The translations under genes and the position numbers were made by a program. This document shows positions 43,306-52,642 of a stretch of 64,000 bases of DNA, piece by piece. How positions within the stretch are numbered: the stretch's first letter is position 1; the number at the start of each line of letters is the position of its first letter. The notes under the pieces are model-generated. The model had not been told where the DNA came from and ran no database searches. It saw nothing but the letters and a program-made list of their open reading frames with translations. Source of the stretch: Larkinella knui (GTDB lineage Bacteria; Bacteroidota; Bacteroidia; Cytophagales; Spirosomataceae); assembly GCF_003858645.1 (NCBI RefSeq), contig NZ_RQJP01000001.1:1426001-1490000 (forward strand). Direction: 5' to 3'.

Positions 43306-44160
43306 TTAGGATGGTTGTCTAACGGGTTCAATCGATTCATTCAAATCAACCGATTCGGGAGCCGGTATGGCCGAACTCCGTTCGTTGATGTTCCATGATT
43401 TCAAATCCGTAAGACTCTTATAATCAGTTAGATCGAGTTGACAGGGGACCACCGAGGTACAGTTCTGCGAAAGGGCATATTCGTCGGTATCTTCCCCCGT
43501 ATCGTTGTTGACAAATTTCCCGGACATCCAGAAATAACTCCGGCCGTAGGGGTCTTTGCGCTGATCAAATTCTTCCTGCCAACGGGCATCCGCCTGCCGA
43601 CAGATCCGGATCTCGCCGAGCGGTTTTTCCGATTTGGCGGGGAAATTGACGTTCAGCGTGACGCCTTTGGGAATGCCGTTTTCCAGGGCGTGACCGGCAA
43701 TTTTCAGAATATGGTCGTGGGTGTGCGAAAAATCGGGGTCATGGGCGTAATCGCAAAGTGAAAAACCGATCGCCGGAATCCCTTCGATGGCCGCTTCAAT
43801 GGCCGCCGACATGGTTCCGGAATACAGCACGCTGATCGATGTATTGCTGCCGTGGTTGATGCCGCTGACGACCAGATCCGGGCTGCGATCTTTCAAAACA
43901 AAATGCTTGGCCAGTTTGACGCAATCGGCGGGCGTGCCCGAACATTCGTACGCGGGCGTGCCGGGATACAGATCGACCGAATTCAGGCGTAAGGGAGAGG
44001 CAATGGTGATGGCGTGTCCCATACCCGACTGCGGACTGTCCGGTGCAACCACCACAACGTCACCGAGTTGCTTCATCAGCGACACCAGCGTTCGAATACC
44101 GTGGGCGGTAATGCCATCGTCATTCGTGACTAAAATCAACGGTTTTTTTTCCGACATCAT
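43306..44160 (-). CDS. surE: 5'/3'-nucleotidase SurE
   Basis: Start at 44160 gives MMSEKKPLILVTNDDGITAHGI (next ATG 44157). The longer frame start at 44190 would lie inside the -7 box at 44188-44195. 284 residues; metal-binding DD of VTNDDG, PDSPQSGMGHAIT, SGTPADCVKLA, SGINHGSNTS and YSGTMSAAIEA are the family motifs. It hydrolyses nucleoside monophosphates and exopolyphosphate. It is 13 bp upstream of GH3 on the same strand. Confidence 0.95.
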   Translation of the reverse strand: MMSEKKPLILVTNDDGITAHGIRTLVSLMKQLGDVVVVAPDSPQSGMGHAITIASPLRLNSVDLYPGTPAYECSGTPADCVKLAKHFVLKDRSPDLVVSGINHGSNTSISVLYSGTMSAAIEAAIEGIPAIGFSLCDYAHDPDFSHTHDHILKIAGHALENGIPKGVTLNVNFPAKSEKPLGEIRICRQADARWQEEFDQRKDPYGRSYFWMSGKFVNNDTGEDTDEYALSQNCTSVVPCQLDLTDYKSLTDLKSWNINERSSAIPAPESVDLNESIEPVRQPS

Positions 44161-44187
44161 ACTTCGTTTTGCTTGTTTACTGGTGGT

Positions 44188-44195
44188 CAAAGGTA
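44188..44195 (-). promoter_or_regulatory. -7 box of surE
   Basis: On the minus strand TACCTTTG fits TAnnTTTG, 27 nt before the surE ATG. Confidence 0.5.
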
Positions 44196-44262
44196 ATCAA
44201 TAATGAAATTGGAACGCGTAAAACCCGTAAAGATACCGGTGGGGGCGGAGGTGAAAAACCGT

Positions 44263-44270
44263 TAACTTTG
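44263..44270 (+). promoter_or_regulatory. -7 box of GNAT gene
   Basis: TAACTTTG fits TAnnTTTG, 21 nt before the GNAT start at 44292; the -33 element is not clear. Confidence 0.4.
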
Positions 44271-44291
44271 TGTTTTTAATCCAGTTAAGCC

Positions 44292-44798
44292 ATGTCACTC
44301 GCGTTTAAAACGGCCACCCGTTCCGATATCGATTCCATCATTGCCTTGCAGGAACAAATTTGGGAGCCAACCTACCGGCCCATTCTCGACCCCGAACAGA
44401 TCCGGTATATGTTTGAAGCCATTTATTCGAAAGAAGCACTCCTGGATCAAATGACGAATGAAAATCAGGTCTTTATTCTGGCTTATCGGGATCAAAAATT
44501 GACCGGTTTTGCCGCCTATTCGCGAAACGCGTCCGACGATGAGCGGTTTAAGTTACACAAAATCTACGTCTTGCCGTCTGAACAGGGAAAAGGAACCGGG
44601 CGGTTTTTGTTGGAAGAAGTAATGCGCCGGTGCCGGGCTGCCGGTGGAAACCGCCTGTCTCTGAACGTCAACCGGTATAATAAAGCCCGGCAGTTCTACG
44701 AACGGCTGGGCTTTGTGGTGGTCCGGGAAGAAGATATTCCGATCGGGCCCTACTGGATGAATGACTATGTACTGGAAAAGGAATTAGTGGCTCATTGA
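44292..44798 (+). CDS. GNAT N-acetyltransferase
   Basis: This 168-residue protein has the GNAT core. Strand 4 is FKLHKIYVLPSEQGKGTGRFLLEEVMRRCRAAG, containing the pyrophosphate loop (Q-G-K-G-T-G), and RLSLNVNRYNKARQFYERLGF follows. It acetylates an amine; substrate unknown. The 3' end overlaps the trhO gene's 3' end by 15 bp (44784-44798). Confidence 0.88.
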   Translation: MSLAFKTATRSDIDSIIALQEQIWEPTYRPILDPEQIRYMFEAIYSKEALLDQMTNENQVFILAYRDQKLTGFAAYSRNASDDERFKLHKIYVLPSEQGKGTGRFLLEEVMRRCRAAGGNRLSLNVNRYNKARQFYERLGFVVVREEDIPIGPYWMNDYVLEKELVAH

Positions 44799-45740
44799 CG
44801 ACTGCTGACTCCGGTAGCCGAGCAGGGGCGAATACCCCCGGGTTTCCTTCGCGTAATACCCGGTTCCGTCGTACGGGCGCAGATACGGATCGTTCTTGCA
44901 GGCATCCGAGCAGGTTCCCAGGTGGTCGGTTCCGCACGTTTCACAGAGCGTAACGTGGTTGTTGCAGGCCGGGCTGGCACAGTTGATCATCCGGTCGGTG
45001 TGCGTTCCGCAGCGGTAACAGGTTGAAATGACGACCGGATTGACCTGATTGACATCGACCGCGACCCGGTTATCGAACACGTAACATTTGCCGTCGAAGT
45101 CTTCGCCACCGGTTTCAAGGCCGTATTTGATAATACCGCCGTGCAACTGGTACACGTTTTCAAATCCCTGTTTGAGCAGGTAGGCGCTTGCTTTTTCGCA
45201 TTTGATACCGCCCGTGCAATAGGTAATTATCTTCTTGTTTTTCAGGTGTTTGATCTCATCGAGGTGCTCCGGCAATTCCCGCAGGTTTTCCATGTCGAAG
45301 GTGATCGCCCCTTTGAATTTGCCGACGGAATGTTCGTAATTGGACCGCATGTCGATCAGCACCACATCTTCGTTGTCCTTGATTTGCCGGAATTCTTCCG
45401 GTTCGAGGTGAATACCGGTTTTTTCGAGCGGATTAACCGGCAGGTCGGAGTTGACGATCTCATTTTTTAAGCGCACATTCAATTTCTGAAAGGCGTGGGT
45501 GTCGTACTCATCCACTTTAAATTCCAGGCTGGCAAACCGCGGATCGGACTTTACAATCCGCATGTACGCGTCGCAGTCGGCGGGCAAACCCGAAACCGTA
45601 CCGTTCAACCCTTCGGGTGCTACGATGATCCGGCCGAGCAGGTTCAGGCTGATGCACAGCCGATGGTGTTCGTCGCGAAACTGCTCCGGGTTTTCAATGG
45701 TTGTATAACAGTAATATAATAAAACGCGATAGGGCTTCAT
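44784..45740 (-). CDS. trhO: tRNA U34 hydroxylase TrhO (rhodanese family)
   Basis: Start 45740 gives MKPYRVLLYYCYTTI, 318 residues. The N-terminal UPF0176 domain (APEGLNGTVSG) is followed by a rhodanese domain with DMRSNYEHSVGKFKGA and the active-site Cys in ITYCTGGIKCEKA. The C-terminal region has Cys pairs (CYRCGTH, CASPAC, CETCG) that probably bind zinc. It forms 5-hydroxyuridine at wobble U34 of certain tRNAs. It is convergent with the GNAT gene. Confidence 0.92.
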   Translation of the reverse strand: MKPYRVLLYYCYTTIENPEQFRDEHHRLCISLNLLGRIIVAPEGLNGTVSGLPADCDAYMRIVKSDPRFASLEFKVDEYDTHAFQKLNVRLKNEIVNSDLPVNPLEKTGIHLEPEEFRQIKDNEDVVLIDMRSNYEHSVGKFKGAITFDMENLRELPEHLDEIKHLKNKKIITYCTGGIKCEKASAYLLKQGFENVYQLHGGIIKYGLETGGEDFDGKCYVFDNRVAVDVNQVNPVVISTCYRCGTHTDRMINCASPACNNHVTLCETCGTDHLGTCSDACKNDPYLRPYDGTGYYAKETRGYSPLLGYRSQQSSMSH

Positions 45741-45772
45741 AACACAAATACTTCCTGTCACTGGTTAACACA

Positions 45773-45780
45773 CAAAGATA
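45773..45780 (-). promoter_or_regulatory. -7 box of trhO
   Basis: On the minus strand TATCTTTG fits TAnnTTTG, 32 nt before the trhO start at 45740. Confidence 0.45.
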
Positions 45781-45834
45781 CAAAAAGTATCCTGACGGCC
45801 ACGTTCGGGTACGATGACCTTAAATCGGACTGCT

Positions 45835-46440
45835 ATGCACATTGCCATTACCGGAAATATCGGGGCCGGAAAAACCACGCTGGCCACCTTGCTGGCGGCT
45901 CATTACGGCTGGGACGTTTTGAAAGAAGCCGTTGAAGGCAACCCGTATCTGGTTGATTTCTATGAGGATATGAGCCGCTGGTCGTTCAATCTGCAAATCT
46001 ATTTTCTGAACAGCCGGTTTGAACAGATGCTGACGATCAATGAGGGCCGTCAGCCGGTCGTGCAGGACCGAACAATCTACGAGGATGCCTATATTTTTGC
46101 CCGGAACCTGCACGAAAGCGGTTTGATGAGCCCGCGCGATTACCACACGTATCGCCGGGTGTTCGAAAACATGCTGGCCTTGGTTCGTCCGCCGGATCTG
46201 ATGATTTACCTCCGGGCCGGAATTCCGAAGCTTCAGGAACGGATTCGGCTGCGGGGCCGGGCGTACGAAAAGTCGATCAGCCGGGATTACCTGGAAAATC
46301 TAAACCGGTATTACGAAGCCTTTACCGACGACTACCAGGCCGGAAAATTGCTGGTGATCGACGTGAATGAACTGGATTATGTCAACAATCCGGACGATCT
46401 GGTTGCGGTTATCGCGGAGGTCGATCGGATCCTGTCGTAA
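45835..46440 (+). CDS. Deoxynucleoside kinase
   Basis: Start 45835 gives MHIAITGNIGAGKTTLA, the P-loop; 201 residues. KEAVEGNPYLVDFYEDMSRW is the substrate-binding motif, QDRTIYEDAYIFA the DR[S/T] segment, and the LID is RIRLRGRAYEKS. It phosphorylates deoxynucleosides (deoxyadenosine/deoxyguanosine or deoxycytidine type) for DNA-precursor salvage. It is next to the convergent SRAP gene by 10 bp. Confidence 0.92.
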   Translation: MHIAITGNIGAGKTTLATLLAAHYGWDVLKEAVEGNPYLVDFYEDMSRWSFNLQIYFLNSRFEQMLTINEGRQPVVQDRTIYEDAYIFARNLHESGLMSPRDYHTYRRVFENMLALVRPPDLMIYLRAGIPKLQERIRLRGRAYEKSISRDYLENLNRYYEAFTDDYQAGKLLVIDVNELDYVNNPDDLVAVIAEVDRILS

Positions 46441-46450
46441 CCGGAAGGAA

Positions 46451-47068
46451 CTAGGCAATCACCTTCGCCTGCATCAAATCCTCGTCCAGTGGCTGCATCA
46501 GTTCCTTAATTTCGGTTTTCGTAAGCTCCGGATCAAGCCAGCGCCTTTCTTCCTGACGGCTGAGCATCAGCGGCATCCGCTTTTTGGTATTGTGAATGTA
46601 TTCCATGAGCGGATTCGCCCTGGTGGTCACGATTGAGAACGTCGGTGTCCCTTTCCACACCGAATAAATACAGCCCAGTGAAAATGGCTTTCCGTCCGAC
46701 AAGGTAATGAAATAAGGAATTTTAGCTTTCCCTTCGTGACGCCATTCATAAAACCCATCGATCAGCAGCAGACAGCGGTGCGTTCCGATGCTGTCCCGGA
46801 AAGATGGTTTTTCGAAAACGGTATCTTCGCGGGCATTCAGGGTCATATTGGCCAGTTCGGCCGCTTTATCTTCTTTGGCCCAGGTCGGAATCAAGCCCCA
46901 TTTAAAAAGCTGGATTTCGGCAGGGCGCTCCTGCGTGATGACGGGAAGGTGGGGATGAACAAAACCGGAAACTTTTGCAACCGGCTCATAATCATCGGGA
47001 TACTCCGGAGTTTTATAAAGTTTGGCCAGTTCCGCCAGTTCGGATAAGGCATAAACCGAGTAGCACAT
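46451..47068 (-). CDS. SOS-response-associated peptidase (YedK/HMCES-like)
   Basis: This 205-residue SRAP domain protein has an initiator-adjacent Cys2 (MCYSV) that, after Met removal, forms a covalent link with abasic sites in ssDNA. It has KWGLIPTWAKE, NAREDTVFEKPSF, CLLLIDGFYEW with the catalytic Glu, and TTRANPLMEYIHNTKKRMPLML with the His. It shields abasic sites and self-reverses. It has a variant Tyr at position 3 instead of Gly. Confidence 0.9.
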   Translation of the reverse strand: MCYSVYALSELAELAKLYKTPEYPDDYEPVAKVSGFVHPHLPVITQERPAEIQLFKWGLIPTWAKEDKAAELANMTLNAREDTVFEKPSFRDSIGTHRCLLLIDGFYEWRHEGKAKIPYFITLSDGKPFSLGCIYSVWKGTPTFSIVTTRANPLMEYIHNTKKRMPLMLSRQEERRWLDPELTKTEIKELMQPLDEDLMQAKVIA

Positions 47069-47313
47069 AATGGATTCGGGTGTTGAGTAGACTTGATTCT
47101 AATTTACGAAATTTTTGGTAAAAAATGAACCGGTTTCGGGGCTTATTCCTGAAAAAAATAAACCCTGAGAAGCACCGGTTTCCGTCGTTGCGGATACCGT
47201 TGTCGATCGAATTTAGGATCAATTTTTGTATAGTTATATTCTATTACCAGACATTTATATAATTCTGTAAAGAATAAACTATTATTGTATTTATAAGAAT
47301 CATCAGGCCTTTC

Positions 47314-50300
47314 ATGAAAATATTTATTGGTGCGCTGCTGGCCTATTTTCTAGTATTTAATTCGTCTGTAGCCCAGACGGATAACGTGCGTTTTAAACAT
47401 ATTACGACCAATGAAGGACTTTCACAAAGCAATGTAACCTGCATTTTGCAGGATCGGCGGGGATTCATGTGGTTCGGCACGCAGGATGGGCTGAATCTCT
47501 ACGACGGCTACACGTTTACGGTATACCGCAATGACCCGAATGACCCCAACAGCCTTCCGGATAATTATGTGCGCTCGTTGTTCGAAGATTCGAAAGGGCA
47601 ACTGTGGGTCGGAACCGAGACCGGCGGTTTATGCACACTGAGTAAAAATAATGGCAAATTTAGCATCTACAGACAGTCGGAAAAAGATCCGAAGAGCCTG
47701 AGCAATAACCGGGTGAGAGCCATTGACGAAGACCGTTTTGGTAACCTCTGGATCGGAACCGACGGTGGAATCAACCGTTTCAATCCCGCCAGCCGAACGT
47801 TTACGCGCTACGTAAACCAAGCCGGTCGTTCCGGCAGTTTAAGCCATAATTTTGTGTATGATTTGCTGATCGATCGGAAAGGTCAGATCTGGGCCGCAAC
47901 GTTCGGTGGGGGGCTCAATCGGCTGGATACGACCACGCAAACCTTCCGGCGGTATGAAAACCGGCCGGCGGACCCCACCTCCCTGAGCCATAATTTTCTT
48001 CGGAAACTGTACGAAGATTCGAAAGGGCGGCTTTGGATTGCCACGGAAGGGGGCGGGTTAAATCGACTAAATCCCGATCAGGAAACGTTTACCCGGTTTT
48101 TGCACCATCCGGCCGATCCTACCTCGATTAGCCATAATGATCTTAATTCGCTGTGCGAAGACAGCGAAGGAAATTTATGGGTGGGTACCGAAAACGGTGG
48201 AATCAGCGTCCTGAACAAAAGCGGGACGTCGTTTGCGCAGTATCTCTACGACGAAAATAAAAGGGACGGCCTCAACAATGGCTCGATTTATTCCCTTTGC
48301 CGGGATCGCAGCGGCAATATGTGGATTGGGACTTACAGTGGAGGTATCAACTTTTTTGATCACGAACCTGCCAAATTCGCGCTCTATCAGAAAGATTATG
48401 TAAACCCCAACAGCCTCAATAACAACAATGTTATGGCGGTGGTGGAAGACCAGCAGGGAAATCTGTGGATGGGTACGGACGGCGGAGGACTGAACGTCCT
48501 CCTGAAAGCCACCCAACGGTACCTTCACTACAAAAACAATCCGGCCGACCCCGGGAGCATTGGCAGCAATTTTATCATGAGTGTCTTTCAGGATAGCGAT
48601 CAGGATATTTGGGTCGGGAATTACAAAGCAGGACTCAGTTTGTTGAAAAAGGCGTCCGGGACCTTCATCAATTTTAAACGTACAGATAACGCTAGAGGAC
48701 TCAGCAATGAAAGCGTTTGCGCCATTATTGAAGGGCAAAAAGGCGAAATCTGGCTGGGAACCCTGGGGGGCGGTATTAGCCGATACGACAAGAAAATGGG
48801 GGTCTTCACTCATTATCGCCCTGATCCGGCCCGGCCCGGAAGCATCAGCCAGGGCGAAGTCAGTTCGCTTTGTTACGATCGAAACGGAAATTTGTGGGTC
48901 GGTACCGAGGGCGGAGGCTTGAATCTGTTTCACGCAAAAACCGGCACATTCACGGTGTATAAACACAATCGGACGGTTCCCGGAAGTCTAAGCCATAATT
49001 TAGTCAACAGCCTTTACGAAGACCCGCAAGGCCGGTTGTGGGTAGGCACCAACGGCGGACTCAATCGGTTTGATCCCAAAAAACAGTCGTTTGTCAGTTA
49101 CCGGTTAAAGCAGGGTTTAACCAACGAGGTGATTCAGGGGATTTCGAGCGATCAGAAAGGGAATCTCTGGGTCAGTACCAACAAAGGACTGTCGAGATTG
49201 AATCTTCGCACCGAAACGTTTCGGCATTTTGACGCAGCGGATGGGTTGCAGAAAAGCCCGTTCAACCGGATGGCGGTATTTAAGACACCAACCGGAAAAT
49301 TACTCTTTGGCGGTATCAGCGGGCTAAACTCGTTTTATCCCGATAGTCTGCAGGACAATCCGTTTGTGCCGGCGGTTTTCATAACGGGTCTGCAAATTTT
49401 CGACCAGCCTATTCTGCTCCGATCCAACAAGATTACGCTTTCTGCCGAACAGTCGACCCTGACCTTCGAGTTTGCCGCTTTGAATTATTCGTTGCCCGAA
49501 AAGAATCAATATGCCTATAAGCTGGAAGGGTTTGAGCACGAATGGAATTATAAAAACCACAAACGGGTGGTTACGTATACCAACCTCGATCCGGGCCTGT
49601 ATACGTTTCGGGTGAAGGCTTCGAACAACGATGGCATCTGGAACGAACAGGGAACGGCCTTTCGGGTGATTATAAAGCCCCCTTTCTGGCAAACCTGGTG
49701 GTTTGGATCGTTGCTGGCCCTGGCGTTTTTCGCCAGCCCGAACCTGATTATCCGCTGGCGAACCCGCGCCCTGAAGGCGCAGAAAGAAAAGCTGGAAGAA
49801 ATCGTCCATGAGCGAACGGCAGAAGTACTGTATCAGAAAGAAGAACTCCAGTCGCAGGCGGAACATTTACAGGTTCTGAACGAAGAAATTCACGAACAGC
49901 AGGTTCAGGAAAAACTGGCCCGGGAAGAAGCAGAACAGGCCAATCAGGCCAAAAGCGTCTTTCTGGCCACAATGAGCCACGAAATCCGGACGCCCATGAA
50001 CGGCGTGCTGGGCATGACGTATCTGCTGCAGGAAACCGAACTTTCGGAAGAACAACACGAATACGTCGATACCATTCACCAGTGCGGCACCAACCTGCTG
50101 GGCGTTATCAACGATATTCTCGATTTTTCCAAGATCGAATCCGGCAGTCTGGAGCTGGAAGAAGGCGATATTGATTTGCTTCATTGCGTAGAGGACGTAC
50201 TGGATCTGTTTGCCGGGAAAGCGTCCGAAAGCGGCCTCGATCTGGTCTATCAGTTTGAACACCATGTTCCGTTGCATATTGTTGGAGACGGCTTGCGGCT

Positions 50301-51489
50301 GCGTCAGATTCTGATCAATCTGGTGGGCAATGCCGTCAAGTTTACCCACAAAGGCGAGGTTTTTGTCCGGGCTGATGTTCATCGGCGCATCAATGATCAG
50401 GAACTGGAGCTCGTGTTTCAGGTGCGCGATACCGGTATCGGTATTCCCGACGATAAACTTCAGCGGCTTTTCAAGGCCTTCTCGCAGGTCGATTCGTCCA
50501 TGACCCGACGGTATGGCGGTACGGGCCTGGGGCTGGCCATCAGCGAGCGGTTGGTCAAACTGATGGGGGGAGACATTCGCGTCGAAAGCGAAGAGGGGCG
50601 CGGAACGACCTTTACCTTTACCATTCGTTGCCGCATCAGCCAGGAGGCCAAACGGCATTATATTTTATTTAACACGGCCGAAAATGCGGGCAAACGGATT
50701 CTGGTGGTCGACGATAACCAGACCAACCTGACGATCCTGAAGACGCAGCTGGAGCAGTGGAAATTAGTGCCCACCACGGCGCTATCGGGTCAGCAGGCGC
50801 TGGAGTTACTGGCCGCGAATCCGGGTTATCACCTCATTATTACGGATATGCAGATGCCGGGTATGAATGGGGTGGAGCTGGCGCAGCGCATTCGGGAGCG
50901 CTATCCGCGTTTGCCAATTATTCTGTTGAGTTCTGTAGGTGAAGAAACCCGCAAATTGCATCCCGACCTGTTTTCGGCCATGCTGACCAAACCCATCCGT
51001 CAGCAGCAACTGTTCGATCTGGTTCAACGGCAGCTCAAACAGGCTGATCAGCCCATTGCATCCCGACCTGTACAACGGGTTTTATCGGAGGATTTTGCGA
51101 GAGAAAATCCCCTCAATATTCTGATCGCCGAAGATTACCTGGCGAATCAGAAATTGATTGTGAACATCCTGCATAAACTTGGCTACGAACCCCAGCTGGC
51201 TCAGAACGGCGTCGAAGTGCTGGCGATGTTGCAGCAACAGGCTTTCGACGCCATTCTGATGGATGTCCAAATGCCCGAAATGAACGGCCTGGAAGCCACG
51301 CGTCAAATCCGTCGGCAGGCCGGCCCCCAGCCAATCATCATTGCGATGACGGCCAACGCCATGAAAGAAGATCAGGAAGAGTGCCTGGCAGCCGGTATGG
51401 ATGATTACATTTCCAAACCGTTGTTGCTTGACGTACTGAAAACCGCCCTGAAAAAAGCCTCGATCCGGCGGCAGCAGCAGGTAGAATAA
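47314..51489 (+). CDS. Hybrid two-component sensor kinase with propeller sensor and two receivers
   Basis: This 1391-residue protein has a signal peptide (residues 1-20). About 14 two-component regulator propeller repeats follow to about residue 660, each with the pattern D-x-x-G-x-L-W-(V/I)-G-T-x-G-G-(L/I)-N. A Y_Y_Y domain spans about 690-785 ([27 protein letters not shown]), a membrane helix about 796-815 and a coiled coil about 820-880. HisKA is centred on His889 ([11 protein letters not shown]). The HATPase has N-box [17 protein letters not shown] and GTGLGLAI. Receiver 1 has Asp1178 and receiver 2 Asp1317 ([11 protein letters not shown]). It lacks the C-terminal AraC HTH of Bacteroides HTCS. 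A partner output or a phosphotransfer protein is needed. The ligand is probably a glycan or peptide, unproven. Confidence 0.93.
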   Translation: MKIFIGALLAYFLVFNSSVAQTDNVRFKHITTNEGLSQSNVTCILQDRRGFMWFGTQDGLNLYDGYTFTVYRNDPNDPNSLPDNYVRSLFEDSKGQLWVGTETGGLCTLSKNNGKFSIYRQSEKDPKSLSNNRVRAIDEDRFGNLWIGTDGGINRFNPASRTFTRYVNQAGRSGSLSHNFVYDLLIDRKGQIWAATFGGGLNRLDTTTQTFRRYENRPADPTSLSHNFLRKLYEDSKGRLWIATEGGGLNRLNPDQETFTRFLHHPADPTSISHNDLNSLCEDSEGNLWVGTENGGISVLNKSGTSFAQYLYDENKRDGLNNGSIYSLCRDRSGNMWIGTYSGGINFFDHEPAKFALYQKDYVNPNSLNNNNVMAVVEDQQGNLWMGTDGGGLNVLLKATQRYLHYKNNPADPGSIGSNFIMSVFQDSDQDIWVGNYKAGLSLLKKASGTFINFKRTDNARGLSNESVCAIIEGQKGEIWLGTLGGGISRYDKKMGVFTHYRPDPARPGSISQGEVSSLCYDRNGNLWVGTEGGGLNLFHAKTGTFTVYKHNRTVPGSLSHNLVNSLYEDPQGRLWVGTNGGLNRFDPKKQSFVSYRLKQGLTNEVIQGISSDQKGNLWVSTNKGLSRLNLRTETFRHFDAADGLQKSPFNRMAVFKTPTGKLLFGGISGLNSFYPDSLQDNPFVPAVFITGLQIFDQPILLRSNKITLSAEQSTLTFEFAALNYSLPEKNQYAYKLEGFEHEWNYKNHKRVVTYTNLDPGLYTFRVKASNNDGIWNEQGTAFRVIIKPPFWQTWWFGSLLALAFFASPNLIIRWRTRALKAQKEKLEEIVHERTAEVLYQKEELQSQAEHLQVLNEEIHEQQVQEKLAREEAEQANQAKSVFLATMSHEIRTPMNGVLGMTYLLQETELSEEQHEYVDTIHQCGTNLLGVINDILDFSKIESGSLELEEGDIDLLHCVEDVLDLFAGKASESGLDLVYQFEHHVPLHIVGDGLRLRQILINLVGNAVKFTHKGEVFVRADVHRRINDQELELVFQVRDTGIGIPDDKLQRLFKAFSQVDSSMTRRYGGTGLGLAISERLVKLMGGDIRVESEEGRGTTFTFTIRCRISQEAKRHYILFNTAENAGKRILVVDDNQTNLTILKTQLEQWKLVPTTALSGQQALELLAANPGYHLIITDMQMPGMNGVELAQRIRERYPRLPIILLSSVGEETRKLHPDLFSAMLTKPIRQQQLFDLVQRQLKQADQPIASRPVQRVLSEDFARENPLNILIAEDYLANQKLIVNILHKLGYEPQLAQNGVEVLAMLQQQAFDAILMDVQMPEMNGLEATRQIRRQAGPQPIIIAMTANAMKEDQEECLAAGMDDYISKPLLLDVLKTALKKASIRRQQQVE

Positions 51490-51504
51490 GAGCTTGTAAA
51501 ACGC

Positions 51505-51535
51505 CAAAAACCGCCTTTTGGGGGCGGTTTTTGCG
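51505..51535 (+). terminator. Terminator after the hybrid sensor gene
   Basis: Stem CAAAAACCGCC (51505-51515) / GGCGGTTTTTG (51523-51533) with a T-run inside the 3' arm. The next feature is the element boundary. Confidence 0.8.
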
Positions 51536-51562
51536 ATAGTTTCGAGGTTCGCTATTTGAAAG

Positions 51563-51577
51563 GTGTCCACGGAGGGA
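51563..51577. repeat. Distal att copy: direct repeat of tRNA-Leu 3' end
   Basis: GTGTCCACGGAGGGA is identical over 15 bp to 56036-56050, which covers the last bases of tRNA-Leu (acceptor stem and part of the T stem). It is in the same orientation and lies 4.47 kb away. The flanking bases differ. Confidence 0.8.
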
Positions 51578-51738
51578 ACATTATAATTTATTGGTCCTTT
51601 CTCTAATTGCAGGGTGTATGCCTCAATAAAGCTATTTAAGGTAGATATTTTTGTATGAATTTGTTTGCGAAAAATATTTAAACAAAGCGAATGTTTCAGT
51701 TTCAGTAATTTGGACCTTACTGAAACCGCTTCTGCTAA

Positions 51739-51822
51739 ATGAGTATAACATTTACTTTCATATTAGATCCCAAGCCGAACCGGTTTTTATTGCATCAACC
51801 GGCTGGAGTACGAAATGGATAA
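51739..51822 (+). pseudogene. Tyrosine recombinase N-terminal fragment
   Basis: The 27-codon frame reads MSITFTFILDPKPNRF..., like the first strand of the arm-binding domain of Bacteroidota integrases (pattern M-x-x-x-F-x-x-x-L-D-x-x-x-x-x-x-G). The family usually continues for about 380 more residues; here a stop follows. An inverted repeat TTTCAGTAA / TTACTGAAA lies just upstream (51700-51708, 51717-51725). Confidence 0.5.
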
Positions 51823-52120
51823 GACTGGTAAACTCATGAGTATGAAACTCACCGAAACAGACTGGCGTATTATCCGTTTATTTTACGCGGAAGGCGATAA
51901 ACGCCCGCAGCATCTTTTCAGTTTATTGGATGATAATGTTTCTTACGCAAAATATCAGTCACATGCTGATAAAGCGCGAATGCCAGTAGCTATTGACACG
52001 ATGCTTTACAACAAGATTTCGAGCATTCAGGTGTTGATCAATCGAAATCTGAAGGAGTTAGCTAAGCGGGCAAATATTGACGAGGTAGTCACTTTTCATA
52101 CTGCAATTAATGTGCGATAA
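51815..52120 (+). pseudogene. Tyrosine recombinase catalytic-domain fragment
   Basis: The 101-codon frame contains KRPQHLFSLLDD and, further on, YNKISSIQVLINRNLKELAKRANIDEVVTFHTA. This is the pattern that in Bacteroidota integrases precedes the H-x-x-R active-site box (F-H-T-A-R-H-S-F). Here the R-H-S box is lost and the frame ends in INVR-stop. With the N-terminal piece 17 nt before the first in-frame ATG (51836), most of the gene (core-binding part) has been deleted. Assignment is by motif memory. Confidence 0.55.
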
Positions 52121-52642
52121 CAACAGCGTCCTTCCTATTACAGTAAACTTTTATTGGGCTTGTGATACTGGCGCTTCTAATAAGAATTTAAGGGTGTTAA
52201 AAAACCAGGTGGTATAGGCATTTACGGTGCGGAGATACAAATCAAAATTACCTTTGGTATTGAAAAAAGCAGTAGACTGTTGAAATCGGCTGGCAAATCA
52301 CGGCTAATGGCCTGCCCGACGACGGTTTTAATTACCCGAATAAAGCGTACTGTACCCTCGGTGGCAAAGGTCTGATTTCATTGAACGATGTGATTACCAC
52401 CTATAAACCCATAGTTAGTAAAGGAAAACCAGAATTCATTTAATTCTTCGTCAGAAGCTAACCGTTTCATGATCCGTAAAGAGCTAAGTAATATTTTTAT
52501 AAATAAAGCAAGTGCCAATTTTACTAAAACGGTATTTAATAGTTGCTCTTAACGAGTTTATTACTGGTTATAGTAACGGCGGATAAGCCTTGCTCATCCG
52601 CCGATTCTATACAAAAGTTATCAAGAGAAGTAGTAGGCAAAT
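52121..52642. other. Region with two unrecognised gene fragments
   Basis: No intact gene. On plus, 52276-52443 is open without a start and ends ...NGLPDDGFNYPNKAYCTLGG...KPEFI-stop, looking like the tail of a secreted protein. On minus, 52151-52309 is open and ends ...LYLRTVNAYTTWFFNTLKF...SQAQ-stop, like another tail. They overlap in antisense, so at most one is real. From 52444 to 52642 nothing further is seen but AT-rich sequence. Confidence 0.35.

Noticed and set aside
48175-48966. 263-residue minus-strand open frame
   Set aside because: It is antisense to the propeller repeats of the hybrid sensor; periodic repeat codons keep the opposite frame open.
49867-50658. 263-residue minus-strand open frame
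   Set aside because: Antisense to the kinase core of the sensor; no family resemblance.
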